NCBI RefSeq assembly: GCF_902859935.1
Contig: NZ_CADIKI010000022.1
Location: 1 to 64,000, forward strand
Source: Paraburkholderia fynbosensis
GTDB lineage: Bacteria > Pseudomonadota > Gammaproteobacteria > Burkholderiales > Burkholderiaceae
DNA: 64,000 nt
Direction: 5' to 3'
Part shown: in pieces, positions 7,450-16,683 of the stretch
How the letters are laid out: every line of letters starts with the position of its first letter
Position numbering within the stretch: position 1 is the first letter of the stretch
The notes under the pieces: model-generated
What the model was told of the DNA's origin: nothing
The model's input: only the letters and a program-made list of their open reading frames with translations
Databases searched by the model: none
Made by a program: the position numbers and the translations under genes

Positions 7450-8820
7450 TCAATCGCGCCGCCTCGGCAGGTGGACGCTGACCATAAGGCCGGCATGCTC
7501 CGCAGCCGGTTTCAATGCGACCGATCCGCCATGCGAATGCGCGATTTCGCGCACGATCGACAGACCGAGACCCGTTCCCTCGGCGTCAGTCGCCCCGCGG
7601 TAGAAACGTTCAAACACGTGGGCGCGCGCCTCGGCCGGAATGCCTGGACCATTGTCGATAACCTGCAGTACAACTTCGTCGTCTTCCTCCCAGCAAGTTG
7701 CGGTAACCCGCCCGCCTTCTTGTGTGTAGCGGATGGCGTTATCAACCAGATTCGTCACGAGCGCCGTTAGTAGCGTCGCGCTACCCATGACGCACGCCGT
7801 TTCGCCGAGCTCGGCGCCGAGATCGATCTGGCGCCGCTGTGCGGCTGCCACGAGCTCTTCCAATACACACGACACAATAGCGGCCAGGTCGACCCTGACG
7901 AGGGCGCGATCGGGCGGTGACGACTCCGCCTGGGCCAATAGCAGCAGCTGGTTGGTCATCTCGGTCATCTTTGCGCTGCTGCGACGTATGCCCGCCAGCG
8001 CATCTGCCAGCAGTGGCCCGCAATGCCTGCACGGGTGGGCACAGTCGATCTGCGCCCCGAGCAGCGCAAGGGGAGTACGCAACTGGTGCGCGGCGTCCGC
8101 AATGAACTTTCGCTGTGTGGTCGCATGCAGTTTCAGGCGCGCGATACACTGATTGATTGCGTCGACGACAGGGCGCAACTCGGAAGGCAGGCGCTCTATC
8201 CGAATAGGCTCGAGTCGCAACGCGTCGCGATCGGCCACGTCATCCTTCAGTCTGATGAGCGGTCGCAACTCGAAGGTCAGCCCCAGCAGCGCCAGTGCTA
8301 CCACAAGAGCCAGCATTAGCCCCTGCCGGACTAACTGGGGACGCCACAGGGTCAGCAGCATGGCCTGGTACGATGCCTGCGTCTTGGCCACAATAACTGT
8401 GACCGGTTCGGTTGTGCCAGAATCGTATAGCTCCCGCTCATAGGCGACCGCGCGAATCGGCCGACCATCAAGCGCCGAATCGTAAAATACGGGGCGCGAC
8501 GTTGCATGTGCAGGAAAAGCCAGGTTGGGATTCCCGCCGAGCAGTCCCGTACCACCCTTGACGACCCTGTAGAACACCTGGTCCTGGTAGGGCGACTCGA
8601 ACATCTCGAGAGCTGCGGGCGGAATCCTGGCAATCAGCACGCCATCTTCCCAGTTAACTTCCTCGCCGATGATGCGCGCAGACGCGAGCAATGCGTTGTC
8701 CTGCAGAAGGCCTGCAGTCTCGCGCGCCGCTTCATACGACATCAGGCCGGTGACGGATACGAACGCCGCAACCGGCACCAGCAGCCACCCAAGCAGGCGT
8801 GCACGCAGGCTATGCATCAT
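7450..8820 (-). CDS. TctE-like sensor histidine kinase with Cys/His cluster
   Basis: 456 residues. An N-terminal membrane helix (LLGWLLVPVAAFVSVTGLMS), a periplasmic 2CSK-type domain, a second membrane helix (LMLALVVALALLGLTF), then the phospho-acceptor in DAAHQLRTPLA (His245) and an HATPase domain with N-box, DNGPGIP and GTGLGLSIV. The start at 8820 has GGGGAG six bases upstream. An unusual CAHPCRHC cluster (residues 260-267) sits in the dimerisation helix just after the phospho-acceptor. It lies in a same-strand series with an ABC transporter upstream and its response regulator downstream, so it probably senses the transported compound or a metabolic consequence of it. Confidence 0.9.
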   Translation of the reverse strand: MMHSLRARLLGWLLVPVAAFVSVTGLMSYEAARETAGLLQDNALLASARIIGEEVNWEDGVLIARIPPAALEMFESPYQDQVFYRVVKGGTGLLGGNPNLAFPAHATSRPVFYDSALDGRPIRAVAYERELYDSGTTEPVTVIVAKTQASYQAMLLTLWRPQLVRQGLMLALVVALALLGLTFELRPLIRLKDDVADRDALRLEPIRIERLPSELRPVVDAINQCIARLKLHATTQRKFIADAAHQLRTPLALLGAQIDCAHPCRHCGPLLADALAGIRRSSAKMTEMTNQLLLLAQAESSPPDRALVRVDLAAIVSCVLEELVAAAQRRQIDLGAELGETACVMGSATLLTALVTNLVDNAIRYTQEGGRVTATCWEEDDEVVLQVIDNGPGIPAEARAHVFERFYRGATDAEGTGLGLSIVREIAHSHGGSVALKPAAEHAGLMVSVHLPRRRD

Positions 8821-8925
8821 CGTGGACTCCCCGGGCATGTTGCGCGCCTGCCGCGACTGCGAACAGCACTGGCCATTTGATCTCCCCTGGCTGGTCGCAA
8901 AATGCAACGTTCCGATTCCTGACGG

Positions 8926-9816
8926 TCAGAACGCAGCAGGTCTCCATTTCAACAGGCGCCTTTCGAGCGTGGTAAGCAGATAGTCCGCCGTAAGGGCAAC
9001 CACCGCGAGCACGATCATCGCTGCAAAAACCCCACTGGCGTTGAATGCGCCCTGAGCAGTCGATATCAGCAGGCCAATGCCCTGTTTCGAGCCGAGGAAC
9101 TCGCCAACCACCGCCCCAACGAGGGCAAAGCCGAAGCTCACATGGAGGCTTGCGAGAATCCATGACAGTGCCGATGGAATCACGACTGAGGTGGTCAGCT
9201 GGCGCCTGGATGCGCCCAGAATCTGCGCGTTCGCAATCATGTAGCGGTCAGCTTCCCGCACCCCCTGGAAAGCGTTGCCGAACACGACGAAGAAAACCAT
9301 CACCACGGCCAGTGCCACTTTGGACGCCATGCCAAGGCCAAGCGCAATGACGAACACCGAGCCGAGAACGACACGCGGAATTGAATTTGCGATCTGGATG
9401 TATAGACTGAACACATCGGAGAGCAGTTTGTTGCGACCGAGCACAACCCCGCAGACGATGCCGCCAACCGACCCGATCAGAAACCCAAGGAACGTTTCCT
9501 CAAGCGTGACCCAGACCTGCACCAGTAGCGGGCCTTGTGACGTACCGTTGAGGAACCAGTCGACGATCTGCTGGAAGATCAGCGACGGCATCGAGAAGAA
9601 GAAAGGATCGATCCACTTAGTCGGCCCGCCGATTTCCCATCCGCCGAGCACAACCATCAGAACGAGGACACGCAAGCCGATGATCAGCGCGTGCCGTTGG
9701 CGCAGCCGTCGCTGTGCAATTCGCTCAACTGCGGTGAGTGAGATAGCGTCGATGCCTGCTTCCGCCATGTTTTCACAGGTGCCCATGATTGTCTTTTGAG
9801 CCAGAGTTTTTGTCAT
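8926..9816 (-). CDS. ABC transporter permease, nitrate/sulfonate/taurine (SsuC/TauC/NrtB-like) type
   Basis: 296 residues, about six membrane segments, and the cytoplasmic EAA-like loop that contacts the ATPase (QGVREADRYMIANAQILGAS). The start codon overlaps the stop of the ATPase gene by four bases (ATGA), showing translational coupling. It forms a complete importer with the ATPase at 9813 and the binding protein at 10714. The substrate of this superfamily ranges over sulfonates, nitrate, thiamine precursors and aromatic compounds, and nothing here decides between them. Confidence 0.88.
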   Translation of the reverse strand: MTKTLAQKTIMGTCENMAEAGIDAISLTAVERIAQRRLRQRHALIIGLRVLVLMVVLGGWEIGGPTKWIDPFFFSMPSLIFQQIVDWFLNGTSQGPLLVQVWVTLEETFLGFLIGSVGGIVCGVVLGRNKLLSDVFSLYIQIANSIPRVVLGSVFVIALGLGMASKVALAVVMVFFVVFGNAFQGVREADRYMIANAQILGASRRQLTTSVVIPSALSWILASLHVSFGFALVGAVVGEFLGSKQGIGLLISTAQGAFNASGVFAAMIVLAVVALTADYLLTTLERRLLKWRPAAF

Positions 9817-10610
9817 GCGATACGTACTTCTTCACGCAGGTCGTGCCAGATATCGCGCGAAGTCTCGATGAAACGCGGGTCGTAGCGAACTTCCGACGTC
9901 ACGCGCGGACGTGGCAGATCAATTTCATAGACCTTTTTCAGCGTCGCAGGCCGCGCACTCAGCACGAACACCCGGTCGGCCAGCGCAATGGCTTCTTCGA
10001 GATCGTGCGTGACGAACACCACCGAGCCCGCATTGGCCGACCACAACTGCAACAGTTCATCCTGCATCAGCGTGCGGGTCTGCATGTCCAGCGCTGAGAA
10101 CGGCTCGTCCATCAGCAGGATTTCCGGGTTATTGATGAAAGTCTGCGCGAGCGCGACGCGCTTGCGCATGCCGCCCGACAGTTGATGCGGATAGTGCTTA
10201 CCGAACTTTTCGAGCCCTACGCGGCGCAGCCATTCGTTCGCCTCGTCGTGCGCGGCGGACTTTGAGCGGCCGCGATACAGAGGGCCCGCTGCAACGTTAT
10301 CGAGCACCGAGCGCCAGGGGAAGACTGCATCGGCCTGAAACACGAAGCCGATGCGTGGATCAATGCCGTCAACCGGTGCGCCCATCACACGCACTTCTCC
10401 GGTGGTCGGCTTGAGCAGACCGGTGATCATGCTGAGCGTGGTCGATTTGCCACAACCGGTCGGTCCCACCACCGCGACGAACTCGCCTTTGGCTACGGCC
10501 ATGCTGAAGTTGCGCAACGCGACTGTCGCCTTGCCATCGGGACTGATAAAGCGACATGACACCGAGCGAAACTCGATGACCGGCGCGCTCTGGGAAACAA
10601 CTTGGTTCAT
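9813..10610 (-). CDS. ABC transporter ATP-binding protein, nitrate/sulfonate type
   Basis: 265 residues with all nucleotide-binding motifs: Walker A GPTGCGKST, Q-loop FVFQADAVFPW, signature LSGGMRKRVALAQ, Walker B EILLMDEPFSALD and the switch histidine in FVTHDLEEA. This matches the SsuB/TauB/NrtD group. The gene is the middle of a three-gene importer (binding protein, ATPase, permease), about 100 bases after the binding-protein gene and overlapping the permease gene by four bases. It energises uptake across the inner membrane. Confidence 0.92.
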   Translation of the reverse strand: MNQVVSQSAPVIEFRSVSCRFISPDGKATVALRNFSMAVAKGEFVAVVGPTGCGKSTTLSMITGLLKPTTGEVRVMGAPVDGIDPRIGFVFQADAVFPWRSVLDNVAAGPLYRGRSKSAAHDEANEWLRRVGLEKFGKHYPHQLSGGMRKRVALAQTFINNPEILLMDEPFSALDMQTRTLMQDELLQLWSANAGSVVFVTHDLEEAIALADRVFVLSARPATLKKVYEIDLPRPRVTSEVRYDPRFIETSRDIWHDLREEVRIA

Positions 10611-10713
10611 TCAGTACATCCATGGGAATTAAGCGGAGCCGCATGGGCGGCACCGCACGTGCAACGGAGCCGGACGGCGCCCGTTGCACAAACGCTCCGC
10701 CCGCGGCAGCAAC

Positions 10714-11727
10714 CTATTTCGAGCTGACAAACTCGTTGGTGTAGGTTTTGTCCAGTTCGACATGCTTGCCTTTGACCGACGGATTGAACGCCGAGAGCAC
10801 CTTGAGTACGGTCGCCGGGCCGTCAGCTGGCATCTTGCCGTCGACGGTGTACATCGGCAGCGACGCCTTCAGGGAGCTCACGTAAAGCGGCTTGTCTTTC
10901 TGGTAGTCGTCAGGCATCTTCGCCGCGATCTCTTCCGCACTATGCGTGTGGATGAACTGCATCGTGCGAACGAAGGCATGCGCGAGCTTGGCCGCTTGCG
11001 CCTTGTGCGAATCAGCCCATGCGGCCCGCACATAGAGGCTCGACGCGGGATAGGTGCCGCCCAGCGCCGCCTTCGTGCCCTCGACCGAGCGCATATCAAC
11101 GAGCACCTTCGCCTCGCCCGATTTGAGCAATGCGGATATGGTGGGCTCCGTCGTCATGCCGGCGTCGATACGGTTCTGCTTGATTGCCGCGATGAAACTG
11201 GCGTCAGCCCCCACCGGTAGCATCGTGTACTCGTCCGACTGGATGCCGTGCTGACCCGCGAGGTATTGGGTGAGAAAGCTCGTGGATGAACCCAGTCCAG
11301 TCACACCCAGCGTTTTGCCCTTCACATCGGCCATCGATTTGACCGTGTCGGCAGCTTTGGTCGACACCATTTCGACTTCGCCCGGCACCTGGCCGAACAC
11401 GACAATTGCCTTGACGTCCTTGCCCTTGGTCTGCAGATCGATCGTGTGGTCGTAGAAACCCACGACAGCCTGGACGGCGCCGGCCAGCAGTTCGTTCTCT
11501 GCGTCGACACCGGCAGGCTGCGACAGCAGTTCAACGTCAAGCCCCTCGTCCTTGAAGTAGCCAAGCTGTTCAGTCAGGCGTGCCGGCAGATAGATCAACT
11601 TCGTGATGCCGCCCACCATGATCGTGATCTTCTCGCTGTCGGCGGCCGTTGCATGCTGCGAGCCAAGACCAAACAGCAGGCAGCAGGCGCGAGCATTGTG
11701 ACGAAACGCAGTGATTTTCGATTGCAT
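10714..11727 (-). CDS. ABC transporter periplasmic substrate-binding protein (NMT1/SsuA-like)
   Basis: 337 residues. The start at 11727 exposes a signal peptide (CCLLFGLGSQHATAADSEK) and has GGAGA upstream, whereas the longer frame to 11961 only adds Arg-rich sequence. The mature protein has the two-lobe NMT1/THI5-like fold signature: TITIMVGG-like first strand (KITIMVGGITKLIYLPA), LGYFKDEGLDVEL, and LGVTGLGSSTSFLTQYL in the ligand cleft region. It is the first gene of the same-strand series that continues with ATPase, permease, sensor kinase, response regulator and porin. The ligand is unknown. Confidence 0.88.
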   Translation of the reverse strand: MQSKITAFRHNARACCLLFGLGSQHATAADSEKITIMVGGITKLIYLPARLTEQLGYFKDEGLDVELLSQPAGVDAENELLAGAVQAVVGFYDHTIDLQTKGKDVKAIVVFGQVPGEVEMVSTKAADTVKSMADVKGKTLGVTGLGSSTSFLTQYLAGQHGIQSDEYTMLPVGADASFIAAIKQNRIDAGMTTEPTISALLKSGEAKVLVDMRSVEGTKAALGGTYPASSLYVRAAWADSHKAQAAKLAHAFVRTMQFIHTHSAEEIAAKMPDDYQKDKPLYVSSLKASLPMYTVDGKMPADGPATVLKVLSAFNPSVKGKHVELDKTYTNEFVSSK

Positions 11728-12171
11728 CGATAGTCTCCGATTGTCGGCTGCGAAGTGATGCCTGTTTGCGTCGATGGCGCGATTATGGGCGCATGAATCC
11801 TTCCCCCGGCTTTCACCGCCACGTCTTTCATTTAGGGGATTTCCATGAGACCGCCGTCGCCGGACGCGAAGCGCGGCCACCTTACGTCTGTGCCGATCTT
11901 TCGCCGCCTGATTCGAGAGAGGCTGGTCCCAGGCATGGAAAACCCCGATCAAAGTCATCACTGGTGAAAGCGTTGCGAAGGTTTTACCTTCTTAGAATCG
12001 CATCATTGATAGGGAAGAGTCGTTCGTGAAACAACCCTGGTGACCAGTGCAAACGGAACAATGATTCTCCGGACCGGCATGCGCACGTCGACACGCAGCG
12101 TCGGACAAACTACCCGAACGCAGACATCCAGCCCGCAACGCGACGGCGCACACGCCGACGATTCCAGCAAC
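11728..12171. other. Intergenic region upstream of the ABC transporter block
   Basis: About 440 bases with no supported gene. It must contain the leftward promoter of the ABC/two-component block. TTTCAC and TTTCAT occur as a direct repeat 15 bases apart near 11812-11832, which may be an OmpR-type regulator site, but this is speculative. The open frame that leads into the DUF3579 relic starts around 12040-12061 with an unlike N-terminal part. Confidence 0.35.
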
Positions 12172-12517
12172 ATGACTGACGACGGCATTGACTGTTATCT
12201 GATCCGCGGCGTGACGCAGCAACACAAGCTGTTCCGGCCAGGCGACTGGGCCGAACGCCTGGCCGGCGTCATCACGCTGTTCGTTGGGGAGCGCGGCCCC
12301 GGCATTCATCTCGCCTGCACGCGACTTGCATGCCGGTGGTGGAGCAGGGCTTCGAATGCTGCGCATTGCGCACGAACTGCGGCGCGTCTGTCCAGACGCA
12401 TTAGAATTTGTCAGGCGGTTCGCGAGAGACAACGACCTGGCAGTCGACATCAGCCGTGTTCTCCATGAACGACAGGGCATGTTCCGAAAAGCGATCCGGA
12501 GGCTTCTCAAAAAGTGA
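12172..12517 (+). pseudogene. DUF3579-like gene disrupted by two frameshifts
   Basis: The first frame reads as a DUF3579-type N-terminus (CYLIRGVTQQHKLFRPGDWA, then ERLAGVITLFV). The continuation of that family is found by moving to a second frame at about 12330 (MPVVEQGFEC) and then a third at about 12358 (LRIAHELRRVCPDALEFVRR, then FARDNDLAVDIS), ending at a stop at 12515-12517. Two single-base changes would restore one frame. The intact family is a small cytoplasmic protein of unknown function common in Betaproteobacteria. Family assignment is from memory of the conserved R-G-V/I-T...FRPSDWAERLAG core. Confidence 0.6.
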
Positions 12518-12761
12518 GCAAACGACGAGATGGACGCGTCGGCGATCACTGTTCATCCGGCGCTCAACGGTAAAATCCGCGACGCAATGGCTCGGAGACG
12601 GTCGATGGAAGTACTCACTGAAATGCATTACACGTATGTGTGCGCGGCGTGTCGGCACCGTGCCACGGTACTGCGGCCGGACGCGTCGCATGCGGGAGAG
12701 CTGGCCCGCGGTGCGACGGACAGGTATGGCTGGGCGGTGCGAATGAATCAACAGATTCGTC

Positions 12762-13376
12762 ATGATTCATCTTCTGAGTGCCGATGGCCATTCAGTCTGG
12801 CCTCAGCCACTTCATCGAGAAAACGACGGACATCGTTGTGTCTGGTGAGGCGACGCAAGGCGCCGCGGTACTCGAGTTGTTGCGCACAAGCCGTTTTGAC
12901 CTTTTGGTGCTCGACATGACGATGCCCGATATTAACGGTATCGAGTGATCCGCCGCGTGCGAGTCGAATGGCCGGCACTCGCCATCCTGATCATGAGCGA
13001 GCAAAACGAAGCGCCGGCCGTCTCGCGCGCGCTGCGGGCCGGCGCAATGGGCTATGTTGCGAAGGACATCGATCCAGAGATCCTGATCGGCGCGATACGT
13101 AAGCTCGCGAGCGGCGGGCAGTTCGTTGACCCACGGCACGTCGACGCCCTGGTGTTCGGCCCGCAATCTGGCGACGCACCCCAGGAACTGCTGTCCGATC
13201 GGGAATTTCAGGTCTTGCAAATTCTCGCGCACGGCAAACGTGTCAGCGAGATTGCCGATACGTTCGCGATCAGCGCGAAGACTATCGGCACGCACAAGTT
13301 GTGGCTGATGCGAAAGCTCTGTATAGCTAACAATTCAGAGGCTCTGTCACGTTCGTTGGGCCGTGGGCTAAGATGA
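12762..13376 (+). pseudogene. NarL/FixJ-type response regulator, broken by two frameshifts
   Basis: The three reading frames together give one response regulator. MIHLLSADGHSV starts at 12762. After a shift near 12797, IQSGLSHFIEKTTDIVVSGE and DLLVLDMTMPDINGIE follow and end in a TGA at 12946-12948. Directly behind it a third frame continues the receiver (IRRVRVEWPALAILIMSEQN, YVAKDIDPEI) and the LuxR-type HTH (LSDREFQVLQILAHGKRVSE, IADTFAISAKTIGTHKLWLM). The phospho-acceptor aspartate is therefore separated from the DNA-binding domain. No partner kinase lies next to it. Confidence 0.75.
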
Positions 13377-13380
13377 CGTC

Positions 13381-13520
13381 ATGAGAAAGCCGAAATCGCT
13401 GGATCACGGTCATCGGTTTCCGGCATCGATCATCAGCCACGCCGTTCGCTGGTATTTTCGCTTTCAGCTTAGCCTTCCCGATATCGAGGAGCTGCTGTTC
13501 GAGCGCGGTGTGGTCATGAC
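13381..13520 (+). mobile_element. IS6-family (IS26-like) transposase N-terminal fragment
   Basis: An ATG frame begins with the typical IS6-family N-terminus: HGHRFPASIISHAVRWYFRF, then QLSLPDIEELLFERGVV. After about 46 codons the similarity stops, and the rest of the frame (to 13662) is unrelated. The DDE catalytic domain is absent. No terminal inverted repeat was found. It starts five bases after the stop of the response-regulator relic, so an insertion followed by deletion may have damaged this locus. Confidence 0.75.
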
Positions 13521-13917
13521 CGCCGCCGATCCAGCGCGGCGGTCCGTACTTTCAGGTACACAACCTGCGACGCACTCAGGCGCCCCGGGCCGCCGCCTCC
13601 CTGGCCAGCAGACGCTGCGCCTGCTGATCGCCCTTGCCTGCTTCCTGCGCGGTTTGAACTGAGGTCTCGCTGGCTTCGGCAAGCATGGCGTGCGCGGCGC
13701 TACTGATACTGACGGTGTACGACGGCGTGGCGGGTTCTTAAGCATTTCCTAAGACTTCTAAAAGCGTGGCTCTACGCTGGCCCTTCGCACTGACTCCGTT
13801 AAGGTTCGCTTAAGGGTTCCGCTGCGATTCTGGAGGGTCGCATGCGGTCGGCCAGCGTTTCATTATGGCCGCGGACTGCGTCCCGGGAGTACTGGCGCTA
13901 ATCAGAAGGGTGTTTGT
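13521..13917. other. Intergenic region with a small degraded coding trace
   Basis: About 400 bases. On the minus strand at roughly 13577-13737 one frame reads EPATPSYTVSISSAAHAMLA, then EASETSVQTAQEAGKGDQQA and a stop. The composition resembles a real small protein, but a stop codon precedes it and no start is present, so it was treated as a remnant. The rest holds the promoter region of the glycosyltransferase gene. Confidence 0.35.
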
Positions 13918-15645
13918 ATGCCGGGATCGGCGTGGTCGAAATGGTTTCAAAGCCGGATGCGTCGAGTTTGGCGAGTGGCTATCGTAGTCATCAGCCTTTC
14001 ACTCTATCTGGTGCCAGGTATCGTAGGGCGTGAGCCATGGAAGCAGGACGAAACCTACACCTTCGGCATCATCCAGCACATGGCGAAGAGCGGAGACTGG
14101 ATCGTTCCGACGAACGCTGGCGTGCCGTTCATGGAAAAGCCACCGCTTTTTTACTGGATTGCAACCGGCCTGATGAGGGCAAGTTCGGGCAGCTTGAGGC
14201 CAGCAGACGGGGCACGCCTTGCGACGCTCCTCTCGATGTTAATCACGTTTGCCGCAGTCGCGGCGACCGCTCGGGTAATTTCAGGAGGTGCCCGCTGGGA
14301 TACCCGCGATGTGACCGGCGCCTTGCTGCTCCTGGCAGGGACTATCGGGCTCGTCAAGCACGCTCACGATCTGTTCACGGACGTCGGACAGATGGGAGCT
14401 AGCGCCGTTGCGCTATACGCGCTGACAAAGATCGTCCTTATTGTTGATGATTCGAGCCCGGGGCGGCTTTGGGTAGCCTCCTCCTTACTGGGGATTAGCA
14501 CAGCAGCTACTTTCATGACGAAGGGTTTGCTGATGCCGGGCGTACTTGGGTCGTCTGCATGTATCGTTCCCTCCCTGGTCCGGTCGTGCCGCTCACGCCG
14601 CTACATGGCGGCACTTCTGATCGCTGGGGGAGTCGCATTGCCGCTGATGTTCATCTGGCCGTGGCTGCTTGCCGAGCGTTCAACATCGCTCTTCGAGACA
14701 TGGTTCTGGGACAACAACGTCGGACGATTCCTGGGATTTTCCGTACCTGAGCTCGGCTCCGACAACACGCTTTCGACATCGCTCAAAGCGTTATTTTTCT
14801 TCGCTTTTCCTGTTGGTCCGCTCGCGTTGACGACAATAACTCGAGCTGCCAGTTGGAGGCAGCCCGGTTTGATCGTCGCGGCATTGGTCACCTGTACGGG
14901 GCTGGTAACGTTATGCCTGTCGGCAACAATGCGTGAGCTTTATCTCTTGCCGCTTTTGCCGGCGTTAACGCCGCTAGGGGCCGATGCGCTGCCGCGCTTG
15001 CCTCTGGCCCTTCAACGCGCATGGGCCGGACTCGCGAGCATGGTGGCGGTCGTCTGTTTATCCATCGTCTGGTCAGCATGGTGGATCATGCGGGGCCCGG
15101 TCGGGCAACATCACTGGCTCGCACCGCTCCATCGGTGGTTGCCGCTTGAATACGAATTGCCAGCGCGACAGCCGGTTGCCGTGCTTACGGCGCTCGCGCT
15201 GACGATGGCGTGGATCGCAGCGCAGCGTTCCATTGCCCGAAGTGGGAGCTTGCGAGGTGCTGCCAGTTGGGCTGCCGCGCTCACCCTTGGTTGGGGGCTC
15301 GCGGCCACGCTCGTGCTACCGTGGATTGATGACGCCAAGAGCTATCGTGTCGTGTTCGAGCACGCCGCTCACGCAATGACGACGACTGTTCCATCTGGAG
15401 GATGCGTCACCTCAGACGGCTTTGGTGAATCTGAGGCGCCGATGTTCGAGTTTTATACGAAACGCCAGGTGGTCGGTGCAGGGACCTCTGATTCATGGCG
15501 ATGCAGGATCCTTGTGGTCCAGACGCCCTCCGCGACAGCGCCGGCGCGACCCACCTGGAAGCCGTTCTGGAGTGGATCGCGGCCGGGCGATAGCCAGGAG
15601 CATTTCTTTCTTTACCAGAAAGCAGACAACCAGCACTTTGACTGA
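13918..15645 (+). CDS. ArnT/PMT-like family 39 membrane glycosyltransferase
   Basis: 575 residues with about ten or more hydrophobic segments. The first periplasmic loop carries the acidic motif of the family (EPWKQDETYTFGI) followed by KPPLFYWIATG, as in ArnT and bacterial protein-O-mannosyltransferases, which use polyprenyl-phosphate sugars. The last 100 residues form a soluble domain. The ATG at 13918 has AGAAGGG about eight bases upstream. No lipid-A or exopolysaccharide genes are adjacent, so the acceptor is unknown. Genes on both sides are broken remnants, so this gene is a lone intact insert in a decayed stretch. Confidence 0.75.
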   Translation: MPGSAWSKWFQSRMRRVWRVAIVVISLSLYLVPGIVGREPWKQDETYTFGIIQHMAKSGDWIVPTNAGVPFMEKPPLFYWIATGLMRASSGSLRPADGARLATLLSMLITFAAVAATARVISGGARWDTRDVTGALLLLAGTIGLVKHAHDLFTDVGQMGASAVALYALTKIVLIVDDSSPGRLWVASSLLGISTAATFMTKGLLMPGVLGSSACIVPSLVRSCRSRRYMAALLIAGGVALPLMFIWPWLLAERSTSLFETWFWDNNVGRFLGFSVPELGSDNTLSTSLKALFFFAFPVGPLALTTITRAASWRQPGLIVAALVTCTGLVTLCLSATMRELYLLPLLPALTPLGADALPRLPLALQRAWAGLASMVAVVCLSIVWSAWWIMRGPVGQHHWLAPLHRWLPLEYELPARQPVAVLTALALTMAWIAAQRSIARSGSLRGAASWAAALTLGWGLAATLVLPWIDDAKSYRVVFEHAAHAMTTTVPSGGCVTSDGFGESEAPMFEFYTKRQVVGAGTSDSWRCRILVVQTPSATAPARPTWKPFWSGSRPGDSQEHFFLYQKADNQHFD

Positions 15646-15859
15646 ACACCAGTTCATCAATTGAACTGCAGTACTAAGGACGGAACCGGCAGTGCTGCCT
15701 CCTCGCACCTGCGAATGTAATGCCGCCTGATTCAGCGGAAGACGCATTGACTCAGATTATTGTTACCAAGCCGGGGTTGTTGCCTCATGTAATTTGCTAC
15801 CTTCCAGATGGCTGGCAGGGGCGACTCATGACGAGGCGACTCAGCATGGCAACAAGACG

Positions 15860-15990
15860 GGAATTGATTGGGGCGGCCTGCGGGTGCTGACTTACAACCT
15901 GAAGCGGGTCATGAACACACTTGGCGTTGCAGGGCCGATGATGGCCATGAAGCCGAAGCTCCGAGCAGTTTTGTTGTGCTCGCGACGTTC
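15860..15990 (+). mobile_element. Transposase C-terminal remnant (IS5/IS1182-like)
   Basis: One frame reads GLRVLTYNLKRVMNTLGVAG, the typical helix at the C-terminus of IS5/IS1182-group transposases (usually LHVLTYNLKRV...), then degenerates. The upstream catalytic part and terminal repeats are missing. The 15646-15860 stretch before it shows nothing recognisable. Confidence 0.5.
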
Positions 15991-15992
15991 AG

Positions 15993-16458
15993 TTAATGCA
16001 AACTCGCCGTAGTAAACTGGATCGGCCGCTTACCACGCAGTTGAAACACTCCCGGCGGCAGGTTTGCCTTGGATCGGTGCCCCTCTTCCTGCGACACGCA
16101 GATGAAGGGGGGAGGCGATGGCCGTGCGGTTTTATAGAGCAACGAACAGTACGCCTGCGGATCTTGCAGCGCAGAGGCGCTTCCAATGCCTGCAACTACC
16201 GGTGTGAGATGGCCAGACTTGACGTCCAGTTGCATAACCTGGCCTTGCGCGGCGCTATACGCTTCGCCCTGCTTGAACGGTGCATCTACGCGGTAGATCG
16301 TGTTGCTGGCGTCTGTGAAGAGCATGAATGTCGCTCCGTTCGGTCCCGGCGCCGGAACCCAGCGGGTATCGTCAACCGGATAAGCCGGTCCGTCCTTTTC
16401 GTCGTCGAGCGTTAGCGACAGGATGCTGACGTTCTGGCTCGCACCTGGGTTACGAGGC
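15993..16458 (-). pseudogene. Fragment of a secreted repeat or propeller-like protein
   Basis: A continuous minus-strand frame from 16458 reads NPGASQNVSILSLTLDDEKD, then DDTRWVPAPGPNGATFMLFT, IYRVDAPFKQGEAYSAAQGQ and LDVKSGHLTPVVAGIGSASA. This has the spacing of beta-propeller blades reporting accumulated values. A stop precedes the first residues and the sequence becomes unlike (Pro/Arg-rich) after ALQ, so both ends are lost. I recognise the general character only, not a named family. Confidence 0.4.
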
Positions 16459-16683
16459 TTCTACCAGGATGTGTCAGCCTTATCGGCACTGGTCGCTGAA
16501 CCTTCAGGTCGTAACTGACGTCTGTGTCGTCCCGCTTCGCGCCGCAACGCGTTCGCCCGCCTTACCGCGCGCGAACGCGCCGCAGGTATGATTCTTGCGG
16601 GCGGAGCGATGCCCGCGAGCTTTTTCCCCAATGTTCGACTGCGAGTCTCGCGGCTCGCAGCGGAGTTTTCATACGGCTTAACG

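Noticed and set aside
12530..12761. Small protein with a CAAC zinc-finger-like motif
   Set aside because: The frame runs on into the response-regulator relic out of frame, has no ribosome binding site and no recognisable family.
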